Source: Taenia hydatigena
Lineage: Eukaryota > Platyhelminthes > Cestoda > Cyclophyllidea > Taeniidae
Length of the DNA stretch: 64,000 nt
NCBI GenBank assembly: GCA_036345935.2
Contig: JADWOT020000009.1
Coordinates: 3,863,381-3,927,380 of the forward strand
Reading direction: 5' to 3'
Below, in pieces: positions 13,301 through 26,500 of this stretch. Every line of letters begins with the position of its first letter. Position 1 is the first letter of the stretch. The position numbers and the translations under genes were made by a program. The notes under the pieces are model-generated. The model had not been told where the DNA came from and did not search any database. It saw only the letters and a program-made list of their open reading frames with translations.

Positions 13301-16282
13301 AGATGTGAAATGAATGAAGCAAATGTGACCTCGATTTCACGATGGAGGAAGCCGTGGTAACCATCTTAAGTAACATGGCCAGCTAGATACTTCCCAGTCC
13401 CCACTTTCTGGACAAATAAGCCTGTAACACCTCCCACATAGCTCATGCATGGGTTTGCGATGAACAACAGGTCTGATTCGAAGAGTCTGTAGAAGTAGAG
13501 TTTCTTTAATTGTAGATACTTCCATTGGAGCTATAAATCGACCTTTCGGTAAAAGAGGCTTCGAACAGTTTGCTGTTATAAAATATGAATGCAACACCGG
13601 CATTTGTGGCGATATAGCTACATCGTTAATAGCAGTTGCTGCCAGTGTCGCACATACCTGGCGCTCCGATTTTCTTATCTGAGCCCACACGCTACACCCA
13701 TAAAGTATTTAGGAAAATATATTTTGAGTGAGAAGGAAGAAGCTAACAAGGGAGCAATGAACTGTAGTGCTTTGTTTTCTTGCTTGTCTCTTCGTTTTGG
13801 TTTTGCGAGCACTTAAGACCTCGCCTTTGCACTTTCGCTGGTCGACATGGCCTCCGCCGAATCATATCGACAGCCCCTCCCTTAGCCCTTCTGTGAGCCG
13901 AGAATGCATACTCTTTCCGACTATTATGACTCCTTTCGTGTTGACGAAAGACCCGGGGCAGTACAGAACCAATGAAGCTGGCTTTTTGCTCGGAGACCAT
14001 CGTAGCAAACGGAGGAAGGTGGACTTGGCTATACGCTGCACCAGTATCAAACGCGAGAGGAAACAGTCTGTTGATTGAGTTGGCTGTGCTTCGAGAGCTA
14101 GTGTTAACATAGTGGGTTAAGGAAAATACTGACGATATTCTTGAACAAATACTTCGGAGATCCGCCACGATTGCCCAGAGATGCGTCGATTTATCGTTTA
14201 CCCGAAACCTAAGCTGCCACAGTCTTCAACAGTTATTGTAGGATTAAAATATTTGGTAAATGCCATATCCACTTGCGAACTGTCAGTTGTGTTCGCGGCA
14301 TGACATTCGCCTTTCCTTCGTACTTTATACCTTAAGAAGTTGACGCTGACAAATTCACGGGGTATTCATTCATTTGCCCAAAAAAGCGAGGCTAATATTT
14401 TTAGGCACATTCACCAGCTCAACAACAATTCACTTACACTAGAGGTGTTTATAGCGCTCTGTCCGTGGCTAATCTCGTTCTCAAGGAAGGCTATTCGTGA
14501 AAATATCAGGCTACAAAGAGCCTAGACCTCCACTTTGGACAGAAACTCTCATTAGGAAACTGTACGCATCAACCGTTTGGTGTCAAACGATTTGGTCAAT
14601 TCTTAAAAGAAATCTAGCGAAATTAATTGGCTGCTGGAAAAATATGGTAAAATGCATAATACCCGGATAATCGAGTGTTTTCCTCGTGTCAGAGACGTCT
14701 GAAGTCGAGATAGTAGGGAAATCCTGGCAGCTGGTGTTTAAAAATACTCTTTTGAAAACACTTTTGGGGGACTAACGGCGCGGCAAGAAGTCGAGAGCGA
14801 CCCTCCTCCAGGGTCGTAAAGGAGGCTCAAGTACATTGCTATAAGCAAATATTTTTAAAATCTTGACACGATTAGTATGATAATTACTAATAGTTTGACA
14901 GAAGTTAAATGGAAAGGCTCGCTTTCTGCCGGCGTTCCCGACAAGTAGTAGCTCGATGCCACATAGCGATTGGGGCGCTGCGGGTTCTTTAAAAGTGGCC
15001 AAACTGCCGCGTAGGCAAGCAGTCAGGTTGATCCAGTGATCAGCAACAACCGCAGATGGTATTTGAGCTTTGTAGCTTCACCTGAACAATCGTGATAGTC
15101 CTGCGTTAAAGCACTCAATTTTTTGGAGTCCAGCATTCAAAATGAGTGGTACTGGCTTTCGTCAGTTTATTCCTCTAGTTCGCAGCAATTCCCTTAAGGT
15201 GTAGGCGATGCATTTTTAAGTACTTGAGTAGACGACAAATTTCGGCACACTCTCGTGCCTCGTTGGATTTCTTAAAGGTGTACGGCTTCACTGCCCTATG
15301 TGTTTCGGTTATTGTTGATGCTGTACTAGGCGAGTGCAGAAATTCCCGCCAGAAACAACTTGCACGGAAGAAAGGAATCAACCCGCCGATTGTAAGGCTG
15401 GGTCGCATTTCAAGTCAAAACAGTCAGAAAACGACAAACTCTACAAAGGCAATGTTCTTTTGATCATTTCTCACGAGCAACGTGGTCAGCGCCCTACCCC
15501 ACACCGACTTTGTCAGAACGTGATATACTGCTCGCACGGTAGCGATAGGTGACTAGAACTGGCAATTACGCACTTGCCATTGCGGGCCAACCAATCGATT
15601 CTGCATTCCAGATTCTCGATTTTTCGACCCAAAACGAGGAACCCCAAGGAGAGCATTCAATGCGCTATTTAGTTAACTGCTTCTAATAAACCTCTATTTA
15701 TGCTTTTCAGACAATGCACAGTGATCACTAATCGAGGAAGAATGCCGAGTCGTCCTCGGAGCAGGAGGAGAGGGCGTGTGACAGACATTCGATAATGCCA
15801 GAAAGAATATTTAGTAGCAAAAAATCCCGGACAGATAAGTGGACTTTTGTCAATTCCGAGAATGCAGGAGGCAACGGAAGACGAAAGAAAACGACGTTCC
15901 AACGGCTTGGTCACCAACTCTAGCGAGACCTGCTGCTTATGACTTTTAAGTAGAAGCACAGGTAAGCCGCAAATCGGTGGCAAGAAAGGTTGGGAGAACT
16001 CAGTTCCATCCAACCAACCCCAAAGGCGCTCAAAAAATGTTCCGGCGCTCACTACCGAAACGCTCAAGATTCTACGTCACTGCAAAGTAGAAAAGGATTG
16101 ATAAAGTTACTTCAGAAGTCGAACGTGATGAAGACTATTCAGGAACGAATCCAATTTATCTTTTGCTATGATACAGGATCACAAAGCGCCAGCTGATAGA
16201 GATAACACGTATTTCGATTTCACGGAGAAAAAACAAACTTGAAAATATACATTATATATCTACAATGAACAGGAACAGACAG
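10330..16282. other. Gene-poor region
   Basis: About 6 kb without a supportable gene. Open frames of 110-141 codons occur (for example 12407-12748 plus, 13743-14168 minus, 15669-16067 minus). None shows a domain, signal peptide with a sensible continuation, or splice context. Around 13.7-14.2 kb both strands are open, which suggests base composition rather than coding. The minus-strand stretch just below 16283 should hold the RRS1 3' UTR. Confidence 0.45.
14798..14816. repeat. Perfect small inverted repeat
   Basis: CGACCCT and its exact complement AGGGTCG are separated by five bases, giving a 7-bp stem with a 5-base loop. It lies in the gene-poor region and has no gene nearby whose end it would mark. 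It may be chance. Confidence 0.45.
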
Positions 16283-17500
16283 TTACTTCTTGTTCGAAAG
16301 GCGACCTCGACCTTTTCCACCCTTGACGTGACGACTGGGACCACCCTTCTTTCCCTTCTTACCCCGGTTCTTCACTGAATGCTTCTTTCTGAAAACAAGC
16401 GTTTACAAAAAAAATTTGACACTGATCACCATCTCAAAGCAGAACGACGGCAAATGATGACAATTGACGTCAAGCTAGTCAACTGTTAGGTAAAAAACAA
16501 TGCATAAACGAACGTACTCCGTCTTGTTGGCAATCTTCTGTACGTTTATTTCCTGTGAAAATCGACCCATAGAAGCGTCTGAGCGCTTGGTAATTTCCAA
16601 GGCCCGACTGAGGGCATTTTTAGACGCTTCAGATTCGGTCAGGACCCCAACAGGAGGAGCTGAAACAATTATCAGATTTACCACAGCTGATAGGTGCTTG
16701 CAAGATTAACACAAGTCAAGGACACATTACCTTCAAATCAAATAGCACATAATGAAAACGGATGGACACACAAAACCGTGTCAACAAAAAACGTCCGACC
16801 AGTACACAAATATTAACAAAAGGGCTTACTACCTTGGCCCTTCTTCACTGTTCGAGCAATGTTCTTCAATCTTGCGAATTCATTCTTAGCCCTTCTTTCG
16901 CTCCGAACCTTTGACAGCTTTTCAAACTGGTCTTCGTAAGGATCTTAAAGCATGACATTAATGTTGAATGTAGTTCAAATACCCGCATTATCGGGGACTT
17001 CCAGAACCCACTTATCCTTCACGGAATCCACACGATCCCTGCCCCACCTTGGCTTCCAAGACTGACTAGCCTCGTCCCAGACCTTCCTGGACCTTTTGCG
17101 TTTTTTTATTCCTTTCATCTGGGCAAATCTTTCCCAACGAGTCAACTCTTTCGCCTTTGGAGCTCGCTTTTCACGTGGAAGCCTGAATGTGGGCTCAGGT
17201 AGCTAATCGTCGCTGATAAAGAACTAACTTACAACTGAAACCAACATCCCATCGTTTGTTTCTGTCTGAAGCTACCAACCTGTTAAACCATAAAAAACTG
17301 GACTTGCCTTCCAAAAGTTCTTCAAGAAGTGGTGAGTGCAATTTAATGTAAGGCTTCGTATAAATGCCTTATTGCTATGAAAATAAACAAGGATTAGCCG
17401 GGATCACCTACATATCTTTTGGATCTATGGGCGCCTTATCTTCATATAAAAGATTGCCAAGATCGCATTCAGCTAGAAGGCGGCGACTAGCGAAATCCAT
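16283..17500 (-). CDS. RRS1: Ribosome biogenesis regulatory protein RRS1
   Basis: RRS1 works with RPF2 in the nucleolus to load the 5S RNP (5S rRNA, uL18, uL5) onto the pre-60S subunit. Seven exons on the minus strand: 17500-17412, 17374-17308, 17271-17233, 17202-16983, 16943-16833, 16659-16518, 16388-16283; all joins keep frame and give 257 aa. Family motifs appear in order: CDLGNLL near the N-terminus, FWKLQTE, LPEPTFRLPREK, LTRWERFAQMKGI, VWDEASQSWKPRWG, then EVPDNADPYEDQFEK, which is rebuilt exactly across the exon 4/5 join. The C-terminus is a basic Lys/Gly tail. Yeast Rrs1 has 203 aa and human 365, so the length fits. Four introns are only 30-39 nt; one of them starts with GC. Start: the first Met, 12 codons before CDLGNLL. 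Confidence 0.93.
17203..17411 (-). other. Three mini-introns of RRS1 (37, 36 and 30 nt)
   Basis: Intron 1 is 17411-17375 (GTAGGT...CATAG, 37 nt). Intron 2 is 17307-17272 (GCAAGT...GGTAG, 36 nt, a GC-AG intron whose donor matches the known AG/GCAAGT consensus). Intron 3 is 17232-17203 (GTAAGT...GATTAG, 30 nt). Without their removal the frame meets stops, and with it the RRS1 motif order is restored. A fourth short intron (39 nt) is 16982-16944. Confidence 0.85.
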
Positions 17501-20500
17501 GTCTTGAAAAGCGTGATCTCAACTTTGCCTTATGAAACTGCCAATCAGCACTCTGAATTATGTTGTTTAAATCGGTTAAAGCCAAAAAATGCCAAACAGA
17601 ATTTGTCTTTAATAAAAACTGTTCCTTAAAGTATCAGAAAATTTTTCCGCTTGATATGGTAAATTTTCCGATGGAAAACACTTTAAATTATGGACCAAGG
17701 TAAACGAATCTTCTGTCTGTTATGGTAGGACTAATAATTTTTGAGCCATGTTGTCAGTCATATAAGACCAAGTAACTTTTCCCAGGAGGCCAATCACCCA
17801 TAAGCATTCAAAGTAATTTTCTTCTGTTCCTACAACAGACTTGAGTTGAATGAAAGAAAGCTGTCACATTTGCTTTCGTGAGCATTAGAAATGATACCCC
17901 TACTAGATCGGAATATCAGTCTTTGTTACCGAGTCCACATCCATCTTTCGTGTCATTGATGAATTCGCAAGGTGTATTATTACAATTAAATGAGATATAC
18001 TGATTTGTGAAATGTTTCTCCCTCACTATTACCTTTAACTGTTAAATAAATACAAAGTATCATTTACTGGAGTAAGAGCTTTTTAACCTCTACAAGTACT
18101 GCCCTCTATTATGAATGAAACGGAGGCAAATTAAAGACTTACATAGTTTTTTTATCTTCTCATAAAATACAGCATAGTTCGCCTAAGAAATTTCACCTAC
18201 CTAAAGAGTTCATCTCTGGTACGCTTTCTTTTTAGGTGTATTTGAGAGGCATCCAAAAACGCCTTGATCTCCAATCAGGTGAACTTGACAAATTGTGGAA
18301 ACTCATGCACAAAAACACCCGTATGGTCAGGTCATCGCAAAGTAATAAACGACTTTCCGGTAAAAATCTCCTCGGTTAAAACCCATGCTCGTCAGGAAAA
18401 GAATTGATTATCACGCTGCTTCTTCCCACTTTACCGTGACAAGAGTTGGAGCATATCTCTACGCAAATGGAAGCTATCTAAGATCTGCTCTAATGTCACT
18501 ACGCTATAGAGGATCTCAGTACAAGAACAGGTGAGATTTGTCTGACTCTCGCGTGGGATTAGCTAGATAAGATCAACTAGAGGTCATAAATAAAATCATC
18601 TTAAAATCGTAATGATTTGAAGGGGTCACCATGCCCGACAGTCATTTTCAGGTTCGCAATGTCCCTTCAATCTTCGCTGAAAATATCGGTATGTGCACAA
18701 AAGGTACTTTGAGGTGGATCGCCATATAATCACTTTCCTATCCGCAATGTGTTCGCGACTGTTTTAGTTCGCTAGTTTCATAGTTAACTAGGAACGATCA
18801 AAATAATTTTTACATTCCCCGGTCGGCTCCAGAGTAATTCACTTAGTTTAGTTATTACAAGCCTGAGTATGCTAGCTCCGACTCTCTGAGTCGTAAAAGC
18901 AACAATAGAAGGTATCGGGGAGAGGGGGAGCACAAATTCTTTCTAATGGATGTCCAACGCCAGACTGATTTATATTGGCAGAACCATTAATGTAGTCTTG
19001 AATAGAGTGCGAACATTACCCTAGTCGCCTAAGTCGAATGGGATTTAATGCTTCGTGCAGAGGGACTGAAAATCACTGTTGCTGGAAAGTGGGAACATCA
19101 ACCTCGATAGCCTTATCCACCGGTTGCATAATTTCAGGCTAGTCACTAAAATATGCGAGAAAAAACTGAAAGTGTACGCAAGTTCTAGGCTGGTTGACTC
19201 ATCTGGGCTGAAGGAATTTGATTTTAAATGAATAAGTCATTTCTAAGACAATTTCATCTCATTCTGAATGAGATCTTCAGACACGGGAAACTGTGAAAGG
19301 GCACCGTGAACAATACTCATGATATGTTACTGAGATTATGCACACATTAAAATCTAATTCGAGTAGTTGCAGGAGTGTGTCCCATCAGTCTGAAGGTGAT
19401 GTCCAATTTGTAAAGCGCTCATCCAGATATTTGTCGACAGCGCTTGAGGCGTCCTCAAAGACGAAAGCAGACATATTGCTGCAGCAGAATATGTGCTAGA
19501 CTAGTGGCATGGCTCGGAGGCCAAGCCGCCCAGTAGAAGTGCAAAGGCGGGGCCTTGAGTCCTAGCAAAACCAGAACGAAGAGTTTAGCAGAAACTAGAA
19601 GTAGTATGCACTTGCACTGCGCAAAACTGTTTCAGTGTGTAAGAGTGCGATCGGCACGAGGACTCGTGATTAAATTTCCCACAAATGACGTATATTTTCT
19701 AATGTTCTACATTAACCGAAAGATTTGACGCTCTTTATTCCTCAATTCCAACCGAACATTGGTTTGAATTTGTTGAAGTTTATGCACATCGGTATGAGGG
19801 TGTAGATGCACCGAATGATGCTTGTTAAATGGGAACATTTACTTTCTCTTATTTTATTTGATTCGCTGGTCGAGATTACTTGAAAAAGGGACTGAAAGAG
19901 AGCAGCGATCTTGTGTTGTCGTCTCATCGTAGAGGATTGGGGATCGCCTGCCATGTGAGGTAGGTCTGTCATATATGGTGGTCAAAATGATCGCATTAGA
20001 TTTAAATTAACCCTTTTGGCTCGCTCAATTTTAAAGCACCCATGCGCGTGCAAATCGACTAGAATCAGAGCGATTTACCTTGGAATGATCGAAGCCTTCT
20101 TTCAGAAACGCTCTCGCTTGTTTACAAAAGTTTAAGGATAGAATGAGCGGAGTTCCCACAGGTAGTGTTCCTCGTCCTTGCCCATAGTTCTAGCATAAAT
20201 ACCTTTAAAGTGGCCAGGGATGGTCACAACATTTTGGTCAGAGGCTTGACTTTTGAATTGCCCTTGTGGACTTCGCTTTAGTCCATTTTTTACGCGAAAA
20301 GACTGACAACTGTAAAACCTCGTTTTCAACCGGTCATAAAAGAGGCGCATCCTAAGGTAGCTATGGGGGAGTGATTCGTTCTGAGACTATACAATCCAAT
20401 AACGGAAACGTGATGCTGTGCAAACAATCTCAGGATGCCTCGGAGTGGTTGGTGGAAATAAGCATTCATTTTTGATCTCTAACCAATCAGCAAGCAACAA

Positions 20501-20509
20501 CAACATCTC
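17501..20509. other. Intergenic between divergent RRS1 and Ig/FN3 genes
   Basis: About 3 kb with no supportable exon. It must contain the 5' flanks of both genes. Only short unconvincing open frames were seen (for example 19742-19972 minus). Confidence 0.45.
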
Positions 20510-20563
20510 ATGGCTATGGGCATATGCTGGAATACGATGAAACACTTTTCCTTTGCAGGTTTT

Positions 20564-23500
20564 ATGAATCGGACAGTTTCAATCGCTCTACGAATCCTCT
20601 TGCTGTTACTCATTCAGCCTTACAAGACTGGTGGACGAAGTAAGCGCTTTCTGTATCATGGCAATTCAATTACGGGGGTCTTTATGGAGAAAGAGCTTTC
20701 GCCAACCCTTACCAGACATGGTATGTCCTGTAGTTTTGATACAATTCTCCTCTGCAATACATTCGGAAACTCTACATTGATAACGAAAAAGAGGGCAGTG
20801 ATTTAAGACTCCTTGAAATAGCACGCAGTGCCGCCACGGAGTAAAAATTTGGTGCTTTGTTTTGCGTAAAACATATTTTAATAGGAGTGGAGTTGTACAA
20901 GTATGCCCGCAATATGAAGTGAAGGGGGCAAAATGCCATGTTTCTCCTAGGCTTCTTTCACAGTCAGATCCAGTGGAGGAGAATTAGAAAGTCTCCCTCC
21001 ATTACAACACCTCGTTCTGCAAGCACGTTATTGGTATACGCATTAATGCTTTGTGGCTGAACAGCTAAGGAAATTATAGTCCATGCATCCCACTTGGTTG
21101 TTCCCAATCAGGACCGAGAAGTCAAAACTACTAGTTAAGGTACAACAGTTTCGGTTGGCCTATTTTTAATTCTTCCAAGTGGTGGTGTTTTACCATTGCG
21201 TGGTTCATTCTATAACCAAGCTTGTTCTTTGAATCTGGGCTGAAGTCTGCATTTAAGCTCCCACACTCTGTTCAGTCCATAGAGGTTGTTAAAAACTGAT
21301 CGTCGTAAGGCCGTCTGCTTATACTATAGCATTCCGGTTCCAAACAATTCGTCTTCTAGAGTACACCTTCGTTGCTTTTATTGCGAATTCGAAAATTATC
21401 GTTTGCTGAAAAAGATATGCGACTGACTTCAGTCACTTCAACGACTCCACAGATTGTGTCAAATTCAAAACATATTTAAAATTCAATTTAATTCGCTTTT
21501 AATGGAATGCGCTGCTGCAGAGTGGGCGTGCCCCACTGACCGAAAGCCACTAAATCCACCCAATTTACTCCTCACTTTTCGAGCAATCACTTGGATGTCT
21601 TGGATGTAATTAATATATCAAAATTTTGGGGACGTAATCTCACAAACTGCGTACTTTGACCCAGCTTGTCAGGGGAAAAAGCCCTGATCTCTCCCCTCAA
21701 AGCACTGTTTCTACAAACAATTAATTTGTGGATTTTTAGCTTCTGAGATATCACGAAGAAACGTCTCTACCATTGTCAACTCATTATCCCAGCGAATCAG
21801 TTATCTTCCCTCAGGAGGACCGTCCACAACTGCAATGCGCAGCTGCTTTGAAGGGCGGTCTAAACGATAACGCGAGCCTTAAAAACCACTACTTTCTGCA
21901 CTCTCGACACATCCGAGAGGAAAGGGAAATGATGAAAATAAATCTTTCAGAGTTCTCAAATGTTAATTTATGTGGCGTTGGTTGTCACTGGCAGTGGAGA
22001 GCAAATGCTAACGAATGCTTCATCCATGTAGGCTCGCTCGTGAATCAGTGAATTGACAAACAAGTTGGGCGGGCCAACTGCGAATGAGGGCTCCATCTTG
22101 GTTTGCATTACAAAACGTCCCTTCGTCCTCTTCAGTGTTGATAGATTGGGCATGTATCTTGTTGACATAGGATAGATTTCGTGAAACATTCCCACCTCTT
22201 TGATACAATTGTCAATTTGCAGATCCTGAAGGTTTTTCTGTCGCATATTTTCATGAGTTTTTGCTTTATTTGCCCATACTGAACTCGTGAAACTGTTTAC
22301 TATCCTCCGACAAATTACGCACTTAATTGTTGCTTTTTTCCCATCTCGGTTTATGTGAGTTATTAGTTTCCTGCTAATGATAAACAGAATTTGGAAGAAG
22401 AAATGTTTAAGTGCTTTAACGATAGAGGATATTTGTCATGAGCCAAGGGAATCTCTGATAATGTAAAGAGCGAAAAATGGACAAGAGGATAGTGAATTAT
22501 TCCGTTTTTTATCAGTATCTTGAATTTGTGCGCGTTTACTCTCTATTATGTCGAATTCCCACAGGACAGCCATGCACTTCGGGCTGCCTCATATATGATG
22601 GGGATGCGCATAACCCTTTCCCATGGCTTCCTAACGGTCGAAAAAGCTAGACATATAGCAGCGACGGATTTTGCAGTTATAAAAGTGGGGACACATTTTG
22701 ATAATATGACGAAACTTTTTGTAACCGTCTATTATGACCCTGTTGAAAAATTTAATACCACTTTTCCTTACGATTCGATCAGGCCATTTGTTAATAGGGA
22801 AACGCTAATAGCCATTTTAGGGAACGAAATCTGAAGATCACATGGCAGAACTTTCAATCAGGATGCACCTTGAATAGGTGATATGAAGTATCGTGTCGCA
22901 GGTCCTCTTATGGGCGTCAGGTCAGATCCAGGTTAAATGTGCAAGGTTTTTGATCGGCAATTGCTATTTCACCTTCATTTTTGTGAAGACGCAGCTTTGT
23001 GACTCTAATGAACACCAGAGCACCTAAAAGTGACACAAATTTTAATGGTACAAAGTCGAGCACATTAAAAAACTGGTTCTATGGAAAAAATGGTGACGCC
23101 CATCACTTTAGTGGGTCTTGAAAAACGCATATCAAGGCATTGTCGGGGAGAGGGCGTGGACAAGACAGTATTGGGTTACCACCGCCTGGCTGCATAATTA
23201 GTTGCAGTAATGCACGAAGGCGTGTCAAAATGTGACTCGGAAAAAGTAAACAGACTCTTGAAAATAGCAATCAACCACCTACCACTGGGGCAATATAATT
23301 ATGAAATGTGCCCAGGATGAGCTGAAGGAAGTTTAAAAGAGTTTGTTTTACTAGAGTTTATCGTAAGTTATTAACTTTGAGATGCTGCTATCCTCAACCA
23401 GCTCCCAATTCCCGTCGGTTTGCATCCCATTCATCGGTACGGTCTGCTGTTGATAAGCTCAACGCTTCTACTTAATGAGTGAACAGTAAAGGTGTTAGGT

Positions 23501-26500
23501 TTCACACCTCAACTTCCTTAGAAGCTTGCTGAATCCACAAAAAGGAATTTTTTATTAATCTTGGGCTTAATGATGTATTTTTCTCGTATAGAGATAGACG
23601 CGAGTATTTGGCATGAGTTGAAGTGTGTTCTTTATTGCAAAAGTGATATGCTTTTTGCTTCCTCCTCCATAGCTCCTGAAAAGTTTGTCAACATAACAGT
23701 CGAGGAAGGTGCGCCTGAACTCACGTTACAGTGCAATAGAAAAGAACATCGAGTAACTTGGTTCGTAGAAAATACTTTGAATATTGTTATATGTTTGCTG
23801 TTGTTTAGTCCGAAGCGGTACACGTTTTGATTCCCATGTTTTAAAATCACAAGGTTTCGGGCGGTTGAAGATGCAAACATTTCGTGCAATCTTAATACGA
23901 ATGAGGTTGGAATTGTCTGCAATTATAAATCGCTTTAAATATGCGAGAAATTCCAATTTATGTGGATGCATGAATTTGTGGTACAGTTAGTTTAAAGGGA
24001 AATCACCCCGACCACAGTCTCTCCCACCTTAGGTATAAAGATGGCTTAAAACTGCATCCTTCACTACGTCTTCAAGTCAACTCAACTGGAAGTCTTCGAC
24101 TTTTGAATGTAAACGAAGATCACACTGGAGTATATCGGTGCTTCGTGGACCTTCACACCAAGGCGAAGTTGGTCAGGAGTTACTCCATTCAAGTGGCGCG
24201 TAGGTTTATGGCTGGCTGCAACCGGCGTATCGCACCAACGCGATCATTCGGTTTAAATATGTACAATTTTCATTTTTATTACACAGAAGATGACAACTTT
24301 TTCATCATAAAAATAATTTTGCATAAAAAATCTGCTTATGAGGAATTACCGGAAAACTACTTCGGCCCAATTAACGTCAATGACATAAAATTTCCAAACT
24401 TTTTAATGGTGGACAGTTAATTCCGCCTACTTTCTGGATAGAAATGCGAGACGGCTACGCGTTTGAATAAGATCTCGTGTTAAACCCTTGGGAAAACAGA
24501 TTTTGGTGACCTTTTCGCTGACCTCCCCAAAAAAGGTAGACCCACGCTCGGCATTTTACTATTTTGTACTTTCTTTTTACCTAAATCAGCTCATCGCAAG
24601 AGGGTTAGCCTCAAGATAGTTTGGAGGGAGAAATGAGATAGCGTTGCATCTCTTAGGTTTCAAAGGTGCGCGATCAGCACACAGGAACGAGTTAACATGA
24701 AGCTTAAATTCACCCCAATTTCACTCAGAAATAGATATCCACAGGACCAAGTTCTATGGGTCCAGAAGTTCGGATTGGAAAGAAACGTGCGAGTTTGTTA
24801 ACTGATGGATCGTCTCGCCGTACGCGGATGATGTATGCATTTCTACAGCGTTCTTGAAGCTCCGACGGCCATTTGATAGCTCGGCCTCCATTGTCCAATT
24901 TCGAGTGTCCAAAATTTGTGTGTACTTAGGGAAGCATAATTCACCAGATCGAAAAGTTGCATTATTCTCTATGATTTCGTTCTTCTCAGCAACTTACCGA
25001 AAGTAATTAGGAGATATTGTAGTATTTTTATGGTTTGAGCCTCCTCAATACTTCACTCAGCTTCTATTTTTCAAAGTACTCTATTTGCGCTGCGGCATTG
25101 CAATCCATCGTGCTGCATCACGAGAACCGAGGGGCAGTTGATTTGCTCCTGACCCTAAACGAAGCACTTTGGACATTCAGGGTATTTATTTTCCCAAATC
25201 CGGGAGCTAATGTTTGTGATTAGGGTCTGCGCCCGTGCTGCCTCTGTGATTCGAATGGTATTTACTGTAAATTAAACTCTGCAATGCTACAAACCCACCA
25301 GCACATAAATATGCCATCTACTGAAATTCATTCAGCTGGTTCTTAGTGAAGTAGAATGGATTGGAGGGTGACGCAGCTTGCGCATTTGCATGCAATTTGC
25401 GCTGGACGTAGGGTAGCGTCTCTGATGGCACCGTTTTTTTTCTGGCCTTTGTTCATCAAGCACTGCACATTCGCTTAGGCTTACCCAAATCTGGTGTACT
25501 TACTCGTGTAGACTTAATAATTTCTCAGTGACAATCAGTTTCACGTTATTCAAGTGGTTATACATTTCCCAAACCTGAAAGCAAAAATAATTTATTAAAT
25601 TGGCAACCATTGGCGTTGTTTTCCTGTTGGCACGTTTGCATTTCAATAGTCAAATATTCTTTGGATATGGTAATTTGAACTAAAAAAGTTGTTGCTTTCC
25701 TATTAATGCACTCATTTTGACAAGTTTAGCTTGTGTCTAAAGCACAAGATTGTCAAGGTGAAGATGATACGATACACTAGAGCAGTTGCTTCTACTGGTT
25801 AAACAATAGATACATTTCGCTCCTCCTGAAATATGCACTAGCTTACATATTTTTACTTTGTAATATTAAAAACACAAGACAAGCCGGTGGCGTTGAGTCA
25901 CTTCGCCAAGTCTATTTACCTTACGGCGGGCCAACCGGGTCACATTGTCTGCTGTCTGTCGGGCTTTCCCGAGGTCACGCAGGTCAAGTGGCACCGAAGT
26001 TCATCTCCCGGTGTCGTGGGACTAGAACAAGGTGAGATGACTTCCACAGACGCGCAGTCCCTATCCAGCCAACCTTTTTCGACCGAGGATCTTATGCTAG
26101 CCTCACATCTCTTAAACGTGAGTCAATGGTATTGAGTTACCCTTAAAGACGTCATAATACCTATTGGTATGGAGACCTCCGTATTATCAAGGTACAGAAA
26201 CTAAGAGGAACAAAGTGGACAGCATTCAGGCAGCATGAATCCAAAACACGTGTGAGAATATTGGCTGTCATGGGGGCCATAATAAAACAATCTCCTCCCC
26301 CAAAAATTGAGGTTCGATTTGTCGGCCTTCTGACGTACTTTAAGGTGTGCATAGATGGATGAATTCAATTTACGATTAAAAAGTATCGGAAGGAAAAACG
26401 TCAAAAGTTAGCAAACTTCTCAGATTGTTGACGAGGGAAAATTTGTAGTCAAGGTCACTCCTTGGGAAGCAGACCCTACATCACAAATCGACAAGTCGAA

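Noticed and set aside
13743..14168. 141-codon open frame on the minus strand, with an open plus-strand frame over the same bases
   Set aside because: No domain or splice context; both strands open suggests few stop triplets from composition. No homolog recognised.
15669..16067. 132-codon minus-strand frame downstream of RRS1
   Set aside because: No recognisable family and no link by splicing to RRS1, whose stop at 16283 closes a complete protein.
22520..22834. 104-codon frame after an acceptor-like CCCACAG inside the first Ig/FN3 intron
   Set aside because: It lacks Ig hallmarks (Cys-Trp-Cys spacing) and no donor with fitting phase was found. The signal exon joins the Ig1 exon in phase without it.
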